From Haemophilus paracuniculus (GTDB lineage Bacteria > Pseudomonadota > Gammaproteobacteria > Enterobacterales > Pasteurellaceae): a stretch of 64,000 nt of DNA. The DNA lies in NCBI RefSeq assembly GCF_002015115.1, contig NZ_MUYA01000008.1, forward strand, positions 139,839 to 203,838, given 5' to 3'. This document shows positions 27,595 to 37,258 of the stretch, one piece after another; positions within the stretch are counted from its first letter, which is position 1; every line of letters begins with the position of its first letter. The translations under genes and the position numbers were made by a program. Under the pieces are notes generated by a model. That model saw only the letters and a list, made by a program, of their open reading frames with translations. It was not told where the DNA came from and ran no database searches.

Positions 27595-29133
27595 ATGAAA
27601 GCCACACTAGACGAAATTTTAGCCACCGTAAAATCGAACGGTTTAACTTGCCAACAGAAAGCGATGATTTTAGCCAATATCGCCGAGCGGTTGTTTGATC
27701 CGCGTGAGCTGTTGGGCTACACCGATGAGGAATGGCACTATATTGAAAATCAGATGATTTGCGATTTGAACGAGGGCTATGCGATTTACCGCCCTCGTTA
27801 TATTTTGCCTGATTTTAATGTCTATTTGGAAAAAGGCTGTCAATTTCTCGATCTGCCTGTGCCACAAACCCTTGATGAGGTGCTGGACGGCTTGTTGATT
27901 ATTTATTCTCACGTTCCTTCGATTACCACTTTCCCTGTCTATATTGGGCGTTTGGATCTGTTGCTCGACCGTTTCATCACAGACGAGGAGCAGGATTACA
28001 TCAAGATCAAACGCTTCCTTAATCATATCGACAAAACCATTCCCGATTCATTCTGCCACGCGAATATCGGACCGTTCGACACCAAAGCAGGGCGGTTGAT
28101 TTTACGGGCGGTGATTGAGTTGGAAAATCCAACCCCGAATATGACCATTCGCTACGATAAAACCAAAACCTCACGGGAATTTGCCGAGCTTGCTGCCAAA
28201 GCCTGCTTATTGGTGTCGAAGCCTTCGTTCGCCAATGACCACTACTACATTGAAGATTTGGGCGAGCAATATGGCGTGGCGAGTTGTTACAATGCTCTGC
28301 CTGAATGTGGTGGGGCTTATACCCTCACTCGCCTACGGTTGGGGACGATTGGGCGAGCCTGTCAAAGCGTAGCGGAAATGGTGGACGAACTGTTGCCGAA
28401 AGTGGCGAAACTTGCCCTTTCCACAATGGACAAACGGCACAAATTCCTTGTGGAAGAAAGCAACTTTTTCGCTACGGATTTCTTGGCGAAAGAGGGCTTT
28501 ATTCAGCGAGAAAACTTTACCAGTATGATTGCGATTGTCGGTTTGGCGGATGCGACCAACCACTTGCTCAAACAAGAGGGGCTAAACGAAACCTTTGGGC
28601 AGAGCGAACGAGGCGACCAAATTGCGACAATGATAATGGACAAACTGCAAGAGATTGTGAACGATCATCAAGGGCTTTATGTGGAACGCACGGGCGGTCG
28701 CTACCTGTTGCACGCCCAAGTGGGGGCGAGTATGCACGAGGAAGATAAGGCGAACAACCCAGCCCACCGCGTGCGAGTGGGGCAAGAGCCGACTTTGCTC
28801 GCCCACCTCAAACAATCCGCCCCATTCCATAAGTATTTTCCGTCTGGCACGGGTGATCTGTTTGCCTTCGATCAAACCTATGTCGATCATCTTGATGCGG
28901 TGGTGGATATTATTGACGGAGCGTTCGCCCTCGATTATCGCTACATCACCACCTATCTCAAAAACACCGATTTAATTCGGGTTACGGGTTACCTCGTCAA
29001 GAAAAGCGAAGTGGAGCGTTTTCGCAAGGGCGAGGCGGTGTTACGAGATACCACTTGGTACGGCTCTGGCACGGACGAATGTGCCAGCGTATTTGACCGC
29101 CAACTGCGTGATGAAAAGGATGTGAACGCCTAA
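27595..29133 (+). CDS. yjjI: YjjI family glycyl radical enzyme
   Basis: A 512-residue protein of the YjjI/DUF3029 glycyl-radical family. The C-terminal radical loop RVTGY puts the radical glycine at about residue 465. A likely active-site Cys lies in NALPECGGAYTL. The start is ATG 27595 after CAGAGGAAAA; a longer in-frame reading would translate upstream USS-like sequence. It is followed 21 bases later by its activase YjjW. The reaction catalysed is unknown, and the enzyme should work only without oxygen. Confidence 0.9.
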   Translation: MKATLDEILATVKSNGLTCQQKAMILANIAERLFDPRELLGYTDEEWHYIENQMICDLNEGYAIYRPRYILPDFNVYLEKGCQFLDLPVPQTLDEVLDGLLIIYSHVPSITTFPVYIGRLDLLLDRFITDEEQDYIKIKRFLNHIDKTIPDSFCHANIGPFDTKAGRLILRAVIELENPTPNMTIRYDKTKTSREFAELAAKACLLVSKPSFANDHYYIEDLGEQYGVASCYNALPECGGAYTLTRLRLGTIGRACQSVAEMVDELLPKVAKLALSTMDKRHKFLVEESNFFATDFLAKEGFIQRENFTSMIAIVGLADATNHLLKQEGLNETFGQSERGDQIATMIMDKLQEIVNDHQGLYVERTGGRYLLHAQVGASMHEEDKANNPAHRVRVGQEPTLLAHLKQSAPFHKYFPSGTGDLFAFDQTYVDHLDAVVDIIDGAFALDYRYITTYLKNTDLIRVTGYLVKKSEVERFRKGEAVLRDTTWYGSGTDECASVFDRQLRDEKDVNA

Positions 29134-29154
29134 TTTGCAAAAATTTCGCCGAAA

Positions 29155-29943
29155 ATGACCGCTTTATCTGAAATCTTCGTGCCGTTGCACCGCATTATTC
29201 CCTTTTCCAATGTTGAGGGGCGGGGCAACCGCACCAGCATTTTTCTGCAAGGGTGTAAACTCAACTGCCTTTACTGCCACAATCCCGAAACCATTGCACG
29301 CTATTCCGAGCAGGCAAAGCTGGTGAGCTTGCAATTTCTGTTTGAGCAAGTGATGTCCGCCGTGCCGTTTATTCGGGGCGTTACCGTCTCGGGCGGCGAG
29401 CCGACCATTCATCACAAAAAATTAGTGCCGTTATTCAAGGCGTTGCAAGCGGAGGGATTAACCTGTTATTTGGATAGCAGCGGTTTTTTCGATTACGAAG
29501 CAACCGCCCCGCTGATTGCCGTTACCGACAAATTTTTGTTCGATCTCAAAGGCGAGGGGGTAGGCTTGCAAACCCTCTGTTTTGATCGTAAAAATCAGCA
29601 AGGCATTGTGCCGAGCCAAATTATCCCGACCAGCCTGCATATCAAAGCGGAAAATCTGAACCGTAATTTATCCAACCTTGCCCGACTGCTACCGCAAGAC
29701 AAAGTGGAAGAAATCCGCCTTGTGTTTCTCAACAATTTTTTTGATGCCAAAGCCCTGATCGAAAAAGTCGCCCAACTGCTCAAACCTTATCCCCACGTCC
29801 TACTCAAAATTATCCGCGTCCACACCAAAGGGGCAAGGGACAGCGAGGGCTTAATCCCTTATGTGCCAACGGTTGAACAGGTTGATGAATTGGCGGAATT
29901 TGCCAAAGCGATAGGCATAGCCAACATCAGCGTAATCTATTGA
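29155..29943 (+). CDS. yjjW: YjjW family glycyl radical enzyme activase (radical SAM)
   Basis: A 262-residue radical SAM protein. The cluster motif CKLNCLYC (CxxxCxxC) is at about residues 38-45, and the SAM-binding GGE (GVTVSGGEPTIHH) follows near residue 82. It installs the glycyl radical on YjjI. The dicluster ferredoxin insertion found in E. coli YjjW and many activases is missing: CHNPETIARYSEQAKL leads straight into the core domain. The start overlaps a USS-like ATGACCGCTT. Confidence 0.88.
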   Translation: MTALSEIFVPLHRIIPFSNVEGRGNRTSIFLQGCKLNCLYCHNPETIARYSEQAKLVSLQFLFEQVMSAVPFIRGVTVSGGEPTIHHKKLVPLFKALQAEGLTCYLDSSGFFDYEATAPLIAVTDKFLFDLKGEGVGLQTLCFDRKNQQGIVPSQIIPTSLHIKAENLNRNLSNLARLLPQDKVEEIRLVFLNNFFDAKALIEKVAQLLKPYPHVLLKIIRVHTKGARDSEGLIPYVPTVEQVDELAEFAKAIGIANISVIY

Positions 29944-29964
29944 TTTACAAGGAAATAATGAAAT

Positions 29965-30005
29965 AAGCGGTCAGATCCAAAAAAATTTCAAATCTGACCG
30001 CTTGG
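29965..30005. terminator. USS inverted pair between yjjW and eptA
   Basis: AAGCGGTCAGAT (29965-29976) and ATCTGACCGCTT (29992-30003) form a 12-bp stem in a convergent gap, serving both genes. Confidence 0.7.
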
Positions 30006-30011
30006 TTTAGG

Positions 30012-31649
30012 TTATTTGGCTTTTTTGCATTGTGCCAAAATGTCTAACGCGGGGTTGTAGGTGTTAGAGGTTTTGGGGTCGATGTCCATTATGCTGAACA
30101 TTGTGTGGAACAGGTTATCCTGCGAGAACGATTCGGTTTTGGCTTTGGTTTGCAAGCAGTCAAAATCGAAGCCCTCGTTTTGGCGGAATGCTTTTGAGAA
30201 CCACATTGTCATCGGCACTTTGGTTTGGGTGGCTGGGGCAATCGCATAAGGGGCTGAATGTAGATAAATGCCGTCTTCGCCGAGGGATTCGCCGTGATCG
30301 GAAATGTAGTAAACGGTGCTTTCCCAATTCTCTTTATTTTCAAGGCGTTTGATCACGTTGTTGATAAATTGGTCAATGTACAAAATGCCGTTGTCGTAGG
30401 TGTTCACGATCTGTTGCGGGGTGCAACGGTTGATTTCGTTGGTTTGGCAATCGGGCGTGAACTGGCGATATGGCTCGGTGTAGCGTTCATAATAAGTCGG
30501 ACCGTGATTGCCCATTGTGTGCAGCACGAGCAAAATATCTTGCTGGCTCTCTTCGGCGAGGGCTTTATCCAATTCGGGTAGCAGAATGTTGTCCAAACAT
30601 TCGCCCGCACGGCAGTATTCGGCGGTCTCTTTTGAAATTTCGATAGTTTTCACCCGCTTGCAAACGCCTTTGCAGTCGGTGCTGTTATTGTACCAACGCA
30701 CATCAATACCTGAACGTTGAATGATGTCGAGAATGTTGTCCTGTTTTTCGGCTTTGTATGGCTCGTAATCGGCACGGGTGAACGAAGAAAACATACAAGG
30801 CACGGATGCAGCGGTTGCCGTGCCACAACTAGAAACATCGGTGAAGTTGATGATTTGATCGCCCCGTTGAGCGAGGTTCGGCGTGGTTTGGCGAGCGTAG
30901 CCATTCAAGCCCCAGTTTTGGGTACGGGTGGTTTCGCCTAGCACTAGCACGGTAACGTGGCGGAAGCGGTCGGTTTTGGTTTGTTTGATGTTTGGATCTT
31001 GTTCGGTGTAAGGCAGGTTGGCTTGTCGCACTTCTCGCACCTTGTTAAAGCTGGACGCCACAAAATTAGACGGCACAATCAGATGGGTGAGGGATTTATT
31101 GTTGCGGAAAAACGAGGCGTAATCTTGATAGAAAAATTTGGCAATCGCAAGAACGCCGATCACACCAATCACAATCACCGCAAGGCGGGTGCGTAATTCT
31201 TTCCAAAACGGTTTATATTCCACTTTCACCAACAAATATAGCACCGCTGGCACAATCCCAAAACCAATCAGCCACATCGTACTCGAAGCATTGACGAGCC
31301 GAGAGGCTTCCGCTGGGGTGGTTTGTAAAATGTTGTCGATCATTTCGGTATTGAAATAGACCCCATAAAAGATCGAATTATAATTCGCCGCCGCACTTAA
31401 AATCAGCAAGAGCGGAATGATCACTTTATGGATAATCGGCATTGATAGAATTTGAAACACCACCAAAAGCCCGAAAAAGAGAGCGACGGGAATGGTGTAG
31501 AGAAAGTAGGTTGCAGGCTCGTTGGTGAGCGGTTGCAGGGTTAAAATTTCGCGATAAAACGCATAGTTCATCACGAGCGAGAAATAGAGTGCCAACAGCA
31601 CCACTAATGTGGTGGACGAAAGTGTCCAACGGGGGCGTAAAAGTGCCAT
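30012..31649 (-). CDS. eptA: Phosphoethanolamine transferase, EptA family
   Basis: A 545-residue inner-membrane enzyme. Five N-terminal membrane helices lie in about the first 200 residues, followed by a periplasmic sulfatase-fold domain. The nucleophile Thr lies in LGETTRTQNWGLNGY, and metal-binding residues in SDHGESLGEDGIYLHSAPY. Paired cysteines (SSCGTATAASVPCM, DCKGVCKR) are typical of periplasmic disulfides. The start is ATG 31649 with AAGGAC upstream. It transfers phosphoethanolamine to lipid A or LPS core; which one cannot be told from sequence. The membership is firm, the exact member name less so. Confidence 0.85.
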   Translation of the reverse strand: MALLRPRWTLSSTTLVVLLALYFSLVMNYAFYREILTLQPLTNEPATYFLYTIPVALFFGLLVVFQILSMPIIHKVIIPLLLILSAAANYNSIFYGVYFNTEMIDNILQTTPAEASRLVNASSTMWLIGFGIVPAVLYLLVKVEYKPFWKELRTRLAVIVIGVIGVLAIAKFFYQDYASFFRNNKSLTHLIVPSNFVASSFNKVREVRQANLPYTEQDPNIKQTKTDRFRHVTVLVLGETTRTQNWGLNGYARQTTPNLAQRGDQIINFTDVSSCGTATAASVPCMFSSFTRADYEPYKAEKQDNILDIIQRSGIDVRWYNNSTDCKGVCKRVKTIEISKETAEYCRAGECLDNILLPELDKALAEESQQDILLVLHTMGNHGPTYYERYTEPYRQFTPDCQTNEINRCTPQQIVNTYDNGILYIDQFINNVIKRLENKENWESTVYYISDHGESLGEDGIYLHSAPYAIAPATQTKVPMTMWFSKAFRQNEGFDFDCLQTKAKTESFSQDNLFHTMFSIMDIDPKTSNTYNPALDILAQCKKAK

Positions 31650-31831
31650 AAAAGTCCTTAAAAAATGGGAAGATTTATGCCAAAAAAGACAACGTGGAAA
31701 ATAAAAAATTCTCACTCAAAATAAAAATAATACCCCTTTTTAAAACAAGGAATTTGGCGGCTAAAATGGCAATGAAATAAAAAGGAATTTAAAGGTTTTT
31801 TATCAAATAAAACAATAAATTAACATTATCG

Positions 31832-31842
31832 TTTTTTTTTTT
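31832..31842. repeat. T11 homopolymer in the eptA/kinase divergent gap
   Basis: Eleven T residues about 95 bases upstream of the kinase-like gene. The divergent gap 31650-31935 is very AT-rich. I see no clear promoter around the tract. Confidence 0.6.
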
Positions 31843-31935
31843 GAGCAGTTGAAAATTACCCTGCTAACTGCCCTGATTTTTTGCGGTCAAAAAGCCGTTA
31901 AAATAACGGGGTTTGAGATAAAAATGGGGGGATAA

Positions 31936-32637
31936 ATGTTATTGCTCGATTATGCGAATGAATTGCGGATGAAAAATCCCACACGGCGGATTATTCCATT
32001 TGAGTTTGACAATCAATCTTACATTATCAAGCAACCCGAACAGCCGAGTGCGGTGATGCGTTGGCTGAAAGGTTCGCCGCAAAAAGCCTTTCAGCGAGAG
32101 GTGGATCGCTTGAAAGAATTGATGTCGCTCAACGCCCCGATTCCAAAAATCTATCAGCTCGATCAGGGTTTTATCCTAATGGAAAACGGCGGGCAAAGCG
32201 TGCGGGATTGGCTGAAATCCGCCATTTCCAACGAACAAAAACAGCAGATTTTAAACGATGCCGCCAAAGCCCTCGCTCAATTACACGAGCAAAATCTCGT
32301 TCACGGTCGCCCTTATTCAAAAGATATTTTATGGAAAGAGGGTAAAATTTCCTTTATTGATTTTGAGGCATCGTCCCATTCCAAAAATCTAACCTATAAT
32401 AAAATCAGGGATAATTTATTATTTATTTACGGTTTATGTTGTGAAAATGTGCCGTTGGATCAAATCAGAAAAATGCGAGATATTTTCGCCGCCAATGAAA
32501 ACCGTGAAGTTTGGCAAAAAACCGTTCATTTTATTGAGCAATATAAATTTGTTTATTATTTATTGTTGCCATTTAAATTTATGGCGAAAAAAGATTTAAA
32601 AGGCGTTTATGGTTTATTTCAAGTTTTTGCCAAATAA
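31936..32637 (+). CDS. Atypical lipopolysaccharide-kinase-like (BUD32/InaA type) protein
   Basis: A 233-residue cytoplasmic protein with a small kinase-like fold: an N-lobe with IIKQPEQPSAVMRWLKGSPQ, a conserved Glu in FQREVDRL, then LVHGRPYSKDILW and ISFIDFEASS, the counterparts of the catalytic loop and metal-binding DFG. In the loop the usual HxD Asp is replaced (HGRPY) and Asp stands where Asn is usual. I place it in the Kdo/WaaP-InaA kinase superfamily, with the substrate unknown. It is divergent from eptA, which hints at an envelope role but does not show it. A GGGGGG ribosome site precedes the ATG. Confidence 0.65.
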   Translation: MLLLDYANELRMKNPTRRIIPFEFDNQSYIIKQPEQPSAVMRWLKGSPQKAFQREVDRLKELMSLNAPIPKIYQLDQGFILMENGGQSVRDWLKSAISNEQKQQILNDAAKALAQLHEQNLVHGRPYSKDILWKEGKISFIDFEASSHSKNLTYNKIRDNLLFIYGLCCENVPLDQIRKMRDIFAANENREVWQKTVHFIEQYKFVYYLLLPFKFMAKKDLKGVYGLFQVFAK

Positions 32638-32640
32638 TGA

Positions 32641-32668
32641 AAAAGCGATCAAATTGATCGCTTTTTTT
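32641..32668. terminator. Bidirectional terminator between the kinase-like gene and sfsA
   Basis: AAAAGCGATC (32641-32650), loop AAATT, GATCGCTTTT (32656-32665) followed by more T. Confidence 0.9.
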
Positions 32669-33381
32669 CATAATGATACCGCTTGCGTTAGCCGCATTGC
32701 GACAGGCTTACCCTCGCAACATTCCACTTCCGCCAGATAGGCTAAGGCTTGCACCCCAGCCTTTTGAGCGAGTTCAAACAGCTCGGCATATTTGGGGTCG
32801 ATTTGCTTCGCCACCTCAAAACGCTCGATCCCTGTGTGCAAAATCGCAAAGAAAATCACCGCTTGTTTGCCTTGTTCCGCAAGGTTCGTCAGCTCTCGCA
32901 GATGTTTCTGCCCCCGTTCCGTTTTGGCATCGGGGAACATTCCCAGCCCATTTTCGGTGAGCAAGGTGGTGGATTTCACCTCGACAAAACACTCTGCAAG
33001 CGGTGGCTTTCGCAATAAAAAATCGACACGGCTATTTTCCACGCCATATTTCACTTCGGGCAGAATTTCGTCAAACTCGACAAGTTCCGCAATCCATTTC
33101 TGTTGCAACGCCTCGCCCACCAGCTCGTTCGCTCGTTGGGTATTGACGCAAATAAAATGCCCTGCTTGGGTTTCGGTGAGTTCCCAAGTGTGGGCGTATT
33201 TGCGTTTGGGGTTGTCGCTGGTGGAAAACCACACGCGGTCGCCCTCGTTGGCACAACCTGTCATCGCCCCAGTGTTCGGGCAATGAATCGTAATCTGCTC
33301 GCCGTTCGGCAACAAAATATCGGCTAAAAAACGTTTATAACGGCGGATTAAAACGCCGTAGGAAATCGGTGGAAATTGCAT
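32668..33381 (-). CDS. sfsA: Sugar fermentation stimulation protein A
   Basis: A 237-residue SfsA-family protein. Conserved blocks: [10 protein letters not shown] near the start, [28 protein letters not shown] and [15 protein letters not shown]. The C-terminal part has a restriction-endonuclease-like core (D...EVK). The name comes from an E. coli maltose phenotype; the molecular role is unresolved, with nuclease or DNA-binding activity suggested for the family. Confidence 0.93.
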   Translation of the reverse strand: MQFPPISYGVLIRRYKRFLADILLPNGEQITIHCPNTGAMTGCANEGDRVWFSTSDNPKRKYAHTWELTETQAGHFICVNTQRANELVGEALQQKWIAELVEFDEILPEVKYGVENSRVDFLLRKPPLAECFVEVKSTTLLTENGLGMFPDAKTERGQKHLRELTNLAEQGKQAVIFFAILHTGIERFEVAKQIDPKYAELFELAQKAGVQALAYLAEVECCEGKPVAMRLTQAVSL

Positions 33382-33420
33382 CTTTCAATTCACTCAACGG
33401 TTGCAAGGGGTGGGATTGGC

Positions 33421-33810
33421 TCAAATTTCGTAAAATTCCAACGGCAAATCATCGGGATCGCGGAAAAAAGTGAAGCGTTTGCCCGTGAGGTCGTCAAGGC
33501 GGATCGGCTCGCAGGGAACGCTATTTTTTTCGAGGTAAGCCACCGCTTGATCGAGGTTGGCGACTTTGAACGCAAGGTGGCGAAGTCCGCAGGCTTCGGG
33601 CGTGGACTGTCGAGCTGGCGGATTGGGGAAGCTAAACAGCTCAATCTGCGAGCCGTCTGGGAATTTGAGGTCGAGTTTGTAGCTTTGGCGTTCGGCTCGG
33701 TAGGTTTCTTCGATGATTTTCGCCCCTAAAATTTGGGTGTAGAAATGTTTAGATTTGGCGTAATCCGAGCCGATAATTGCAACGTGATGAAAGCCGAGAA
33801 TGGGGGTCAT
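33421..33810 (-). CDS. VOC (glyoxalase/dioxygenase superfamily) protein, YaeR-like
   Basis: A 129-residue VOC-fold protein, the same length as E. coli YaeR, with matching segments FHHVAIIGSDYAKSKHFY, RPSTPEACGLRHLAF-like text (QSTPEACGLRHLAF) and GKRFTFFRDPDDLPLEFYE. Metal-site His and Glu residues are present (HHVAI, IELFS, LRHLAF, LEFYE). Substrate unknown. It lies just upstream of sfsA on the same strand and follows the toxin gene closely. Confidence 0.85.
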   Translation of the reverse strand: MTPILGFHHVAIIGSDYAKSKHFYTQILGAKIIEETYRAERQSYKLDLKFPDGSQIELFSFPNPPARQSTPEACGLRHLAFKVANLDQAVAYLEKNSVPCEPIRLDDLTGKRFTFFRDPDDLPLEFYEI

Positions 33811-33819
33811 TGGGTGTCC

Positions 33820-34257
33820 TTATTGAATTAGTGTGGGAAATTCAAAAGGGTTGAGCAGTTTGATCTTCAACCCTTGAAAATCTTTGGTATTACGAGTAAC
33901 CAGCGTTAAATTGTGAGCCATTGCGGTGGCGGCGATTAACGCATCGTTATAAGAGCGTTTGTTGGGAATATGCAATTCCGCACACAGCAAGGCGATTTCG
34001 CTGGTAACGGGCAAGGTGCGATCTTGGTAGAGTAGGATCAAGGTTTTTTGATACCAATCTTCAAGCATTTTGCCCTGCGTAGGATCTTTCCGCATTTTTA
34101 ACAGCCAGCCGATTTTCACTTCCATTAGCGAAATCACGCTGATGCAGGTTTGCGAGGGCGGAATTTGTGCCAACCACTTTTGCACATTCGGATCGATTAA
34201 GCCCTTATCGAATTTGCGTAATTCCGCCAGAATGTTGGTGTCGAGTAAGTATTTCAT
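33820..34257 (-). CDS. PIN-domain ribonuclease toxin (VapC/FitB type)
   Basis: A 145-residue PIN-domain protein. The N-terminal acidic motif is LLDTNILAEL (Asp6), with further acidic positions in SLMEVKIG, NDALIAATA and RNTKDF, which form the metal-binding nuclease site. The start overlaps the antitoxin stop by four bases. It should cleave RNA, often tRNA in this family, when not bound by its partner. Confidence 0.9.
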   Translation of the reverse strand: MKYLLDTNILAELRKFDKGLIDPNVQKWLAQIPPSQTCISVISLMEVKIGWLLKMRKDPTQGKMLEDWYQKTLILLYQDRTLPVTSEIALLCAELHIPNKRSYNDALIAATAMAHNLTLVTRNTKDFQGLKIKLLNPFEFPTLIQ

Positions 34258-34544
34258 TCGTCAAACAGTTCCTCATAGCGAAGATTCCAATCTTTGTCGT
34301 CTCGTTTAATTTCAAATACCTCATCAGGCAAATCTGACGCAGGGTGGTTACGACCAGAAAAGTATTCGGCGAAGCTCATTTCTTTGGTTTGAGGTTCTGG
34401 GGCTTGATACTGCTGAAACTGCTCATAACTTAGCACCACATTGGTAATTTTGCCCCGTTTGGTGATGTAAACGGGTTCGGTTTCGGCGACTTTCAGCACC
34501 TTGCTTGACCCTTGATTAAACTCGCGTGATGTGATGATTGCCAT
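34254..34544 (-). CDS. Phd/YefM-family antitoxin
   Basis: A 96-residue protein with the Phd/YefM N-terminal DNA-binding fold (TSREFNQGSSKVLKVAETEPVYITKRGKITNVVLSYEQ, split across residues 5-42) and an acidic C-terminal tail for toxin binding. It overlaps the PIN gene by four bases (ATGA), the usual antitoxin-first order, and probably represses its own operon. Confidence 0.9.
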   Translation of the reverse strand: MAIITSREFNQGSSKVLKVAETEPVYITKRGKITNVVLSYEQFQQYQAPEPQTKEMSFAEYFSGRNHPASDLPDEVFEIKRDDKDWNLRYEELFDE

Positions 34545-34707
34545 ATTTCCCCCTTTGGGTTGTTAAATTGTAGTAATGTTACTACATTGATCGTTTTTAG
34601 TACAACTTATTTTTACCCAATCGCAAAGTTTTGCAAAAAATCTTTCAAATCTGACCGCTTGCGGTATCATTTTGCCCTTTATTTTTGTGTGAAATGATGA
34701 GTGAGAC

Positions 34708-35823
34708 GTGAAAAAATTGCAGTTTCCGCTTGCCCAATCTTCCCCGAATAAGCCGTTTGCCAAGGCGGTTTTGGCGTGGTTTGAGCGGTATGGGCGTAAG
34801 CATTTGCCGTGGCAGGCGAACAAAACCCTTTACGGCGTGTGGTTGTCGGAAGTGATGTTGCAACAAACGCAGGTGGCAACGGTGATCCCTTATTTTGAGC
34901 GGTTTATCGCTCGTTTTCCGACCGTTACCGATTTAGCAAATGCCTCGCTAGACGAAGTGTTGCACCTCTGGACAGGCTTGGGCTATTACGCTCGGGCGAG
35001 GAATTTGCACAAGGCGGCACAACAAATTCGGGATCAGTTTGGCGGCGAATTTCCCACCGATTTTGACGAGGTGCTGGCGTTGTCAGGCGTGGGACGAAGC
35101 ACCGCAGGGGCGATTTTGTCGTCCGTGCTGGACGCACCGCACCCGATTTTAGACGGCAACGTCAAGCGGGTGCTTTCTCGCTATTTTGCGGTTGAGGGCT
35201 GGTCGGGCGAAAAGGCGGTGGAAAATCGTTTGTGGGATCTCACCGCTTGCGTTACGCCAAGCTCGCAGGTGGCGGATTTTAATCAGGCGATGATGGATTT
35301 GGGGGCGATGATTTGCACCCGCACCAAGCCAAAATGCTCGCTCTGCCCCCTCGAAAAATCTTGCGAGGCGAACGCTCGTCAAGCGTGGGCGGATTTCCCT
35401 GCCAAAAAGCTGAAAAAAACCTTGCCCGAACGCCAAAGCTATTTTTTGATTTTGAAACAAGGCTCAAAAGTATTGTTGCAACAGCGAGAGGCGAAAGGCT
35501 TGTGGGGCGGATTATACGTTTTCCCGCAATTTGAGGATTTAGCAGCGATCAAGCGGTGGCTTTTGGCGAAAAATCTGCAAATTTCGCAACAATTAACCGC
35601 ATTTCGCCACACGTTTAGCCATTTTCATTTGGATATTTTTCCGATTTTGGTTGAACTTCCCCTTTCGCCGCAAAATGAATTAAAAGTGGCAGAAAATCGG
35701 GGAAATTATCGCCTTTCGGTATCTTCCGAAGCGGATTATTGGTATGATCTCGCCTTGCCGAGTGAAATCGGGCTGGCAACGCCCGTGAAACGAATCCTCG
35801 ATGAGTTAATTTTTTCAATTTAA
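34708..35823 (+). CDS. mutY: Adenine DNA glycosylase MutY
   Basis: A 371-residue base-excision enzyme that removes adenine opposite 8-oxoguanine. Catalytic Glu48 ([10 protein letters not shown]), the helix-hairpin-helix [13 protein letters not shown] at about residues 125-137, catalytic Asp149 (LDGNVKRV) and the [4Fe-4S] cysteines C203, C210, C213, C219 are all present, with a C-terminal NUDIX-like domain that senses oxoG. The start is GTG 34708. It begins the mutY-yggX-mltC operon, as in E. coli. Confidence 0.96.
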   Translation: MKKLQFPLAQSSPNKPFAKAVLAWFERYGRKHLPWQANKTLYGVWLSEVMLQQTQVATVIPYFERFIARFPTVTDLANASLDEVLHLWTGLGYYARARNLHKAAQQIRDQFGGEFPTDFDEVLALSGVGRSTAGAILSSVLDAPHPILDGNVKRVLSRYFAVEGWSGEKAVENRLWDLTACVTPSSQVADFNQAMMDLGAMICTRTKPKCSLCPLEKSCEANARQAWADFPAKKLKKTLPERQSYFLILKQGSKVLLQQREAKGLWGGLYVFPQFEDLAAIKRWLLAKNLQISQQLTAFRHTFSHFHLDIFPILVELPLSPQNELKVAENRGNYRLSVSSEADYWYDLALPSEIGLATPVKRILDELIFSI

Positions 35824-35833
35824 GGAAACCCAA

Positions 35834-36103
35834 ATGGCACGCACCGTATTTTGTGAGTACCTCAAACAAGAAGCCGAAGGCTTGGATTTTCAACTTTACC
35901 CAGGGGAATTGGGTAAACGCATTTTTGATTCGATCAGCAAACCAGCGTGGGCGGAATGGATTAAAAAACAGACAATGCTCGTCAATGAGAAAAAATTAAA
36001 TATGATGAACCCTGAACACCGCCAACTGCTTGAAAGCGAAATGGTCAGTTTTTTGTTTGAGGGGAAAGATATTCATATTGAAGGCTATGTGCCGCAAAAA
36101 TAA
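35834..36103 (+). CDS. yggX: Probable Fe(2+)-trafficking protein YggX
   Basis: An 89-residue YggX family protein with the conserved start [19 protein letters not shown] and [23 protein letters not shown]. Linked to iron handling and protection of Fe-S clusters from oxidation, which fits its position after mutY, itself an Fe-S enzyme. Ten bases separate it from mutY and nine from mltC. Confidence 0.95.
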   Translation: MARTVFCEYLKQEAEGLDFQLYPGELGKRIFDSISKPAWAEWIKKQTMLVNEKKLNMMNPEHRQLLESEMVSFLFEGKDIHIEGYVPQK

Positions 36104-36112
36104 GGTAATTCA

Positions 36113-37210
36113 ATGAAGAAGTATGCAAAATATTTGGCAGTGTTAGCCATTATTCCTTTCCTTGCCTCTTGTGGTAGCGACACCAAAAGCACCAGTAAAA
36201 AAAGTCGCACCAAAGCGGGCGGCACTTATAAAGATACCAACGGTTTGGACATTCTCACGGGGCAATTTTCGCAAAACATTGACGAAATTTGGGGCGTGAA
36301 TGAGCTGTTGCAAGCCAGCCGTAAAGACTATGTGAAATATACGGATAAATTCTACACCCGTAGCCACATTTCCTTTGAAGACGGTCAGATCACGATTGAA
36401 ACCTTAGGCGATCAAAACCGCTTGCGTAATGCGATTATCCACACGCTCTTAATGGGTGGCGACCCTGCGGGGATCGACCTTTTCGCCTCGGGCGACACGC
36501 CAATCAGCGACCGCCCGTTCTTGCGTGGTCAGGTGGTGGATCATTTCAGCCGTGAAATCTCAAACGTGGCGATTGCCAACGATTTTGCGACCTACCTGAT
36601 TCAAAATAAAACCAAAACTCGCCGCTTGCAAAACGGCAAAACCGTTACTTACGTTACGATTGAGATGATCGCCAACCACGTTGAAGTGCGTGCGAGAGCC
36701 TATTTGCCGATTGTGCGTAAAATGGCGAAACGCTACGGCATTGATGAAAGCCTGATTTTGGGGATTATGGAAGTGGAATCGGCGTTCAACCCTTATGCGG
36801 TAAGCTATGCGAATGCGATTGGCTTGATGCAGGTTGTGCCACGCACCGCAGGGCGTGATATTTTTGCTCGTAAAGGAATGAGCGGACAACCAAGCCGTGA
36901 ATACCTCTACCACCCAGAAAATAACGTGGACGCAGGGACGCTTTACCTCACTATCTTGCGTGATGAATATCTGGACGGCATTACCGACCCAACTTCCAAA
37001 CGCTACGCAATGATTTCAGCGTATAACAGCGGTGCTGGGGCGGTGTTACGCGTGTTTGACCGCGATAAATATGCGGCAATTGATCGCATTAACGAACTCT
37101 CGCCAGACGCGGTGTATCGCATTTTAACCACCGCTCACCCGTCCTCGCAGGCTCGCAACTATTTAATAAAAGTAAGCAAAGCCCAAGAAAAATACCGCCG
37201 CGTGCGTTAA
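36113..37210 (+). CDS. mltC: Membrane-bound lytic murein transglycosylase C
   Basis: A 365-residue lipoprotein. The signal peptide ends in the lipobox LASC with Cys20. An N-terminal DUF3393 region is followed by the SLT domain with catalytic Glu in [14 protein letters not shown] and [15 protein letters not shown], then [15 protein letters not shown]. It cleaves glycan strands to give 1,6-anhydro-MurNAc, the substrate of the AnmK/MurQ route encoded in this window. Third gene of mutY-yggX-mltC. Confidence 0.96.
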   Translation: MKKYAKYLAVLAIIPFLASCGSDTKSTSKKSRTKAGGTYKDTNGLDILTGQFSQNIDEIWGVNELLQASRKDYVKYTDKFYTRSHISFEDGQITIETLGDQNRLRNAIIHTLLMGGDPAGIDLFASGDTPISDRPFLRGQVVDHFSREISNVAIANDFATYLIQNKTKTRRLQNGKTVTYVTIEMIANHVEVRARAYLPIVRKMAKRYGIDESLILGIMEVESAFNPYAVSYANAIGLMQVVPRTAGRDIFARKGMSGQPSREYLYHPENNVDAGTLYLTILRDEYLDGITDPTSKRYAMISAYNSGAGAVLRVFDRDKYAAIDRINELSPDAVYRILTTAHPSSQARNYLIKVSKAQEKYRRVR

Positions 37211-37221
37211 TTTCATTCGCA

Positions 37222-37258
37222 AAAATGTCTTAATCGAAAGATTGAGGCATTTTTTTCA
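37222..37258 (+). terminator. Terminator after mltC
   Basis: A 14-bp stem (37222-37235 with 37240-37253) with two G-U pairs and a GAAA tetraloop, followed by T residues. A second, weaker CCCG...CGGG TTTTTT hairpin with a USS in its loop lies at 37297-37317. Confidence 0.85.

Noticed and set aside
30957..31196. Plus-strand frames inside eptA
   Set aside because: Shadows of the minus-strand gene with no ribosome sites.
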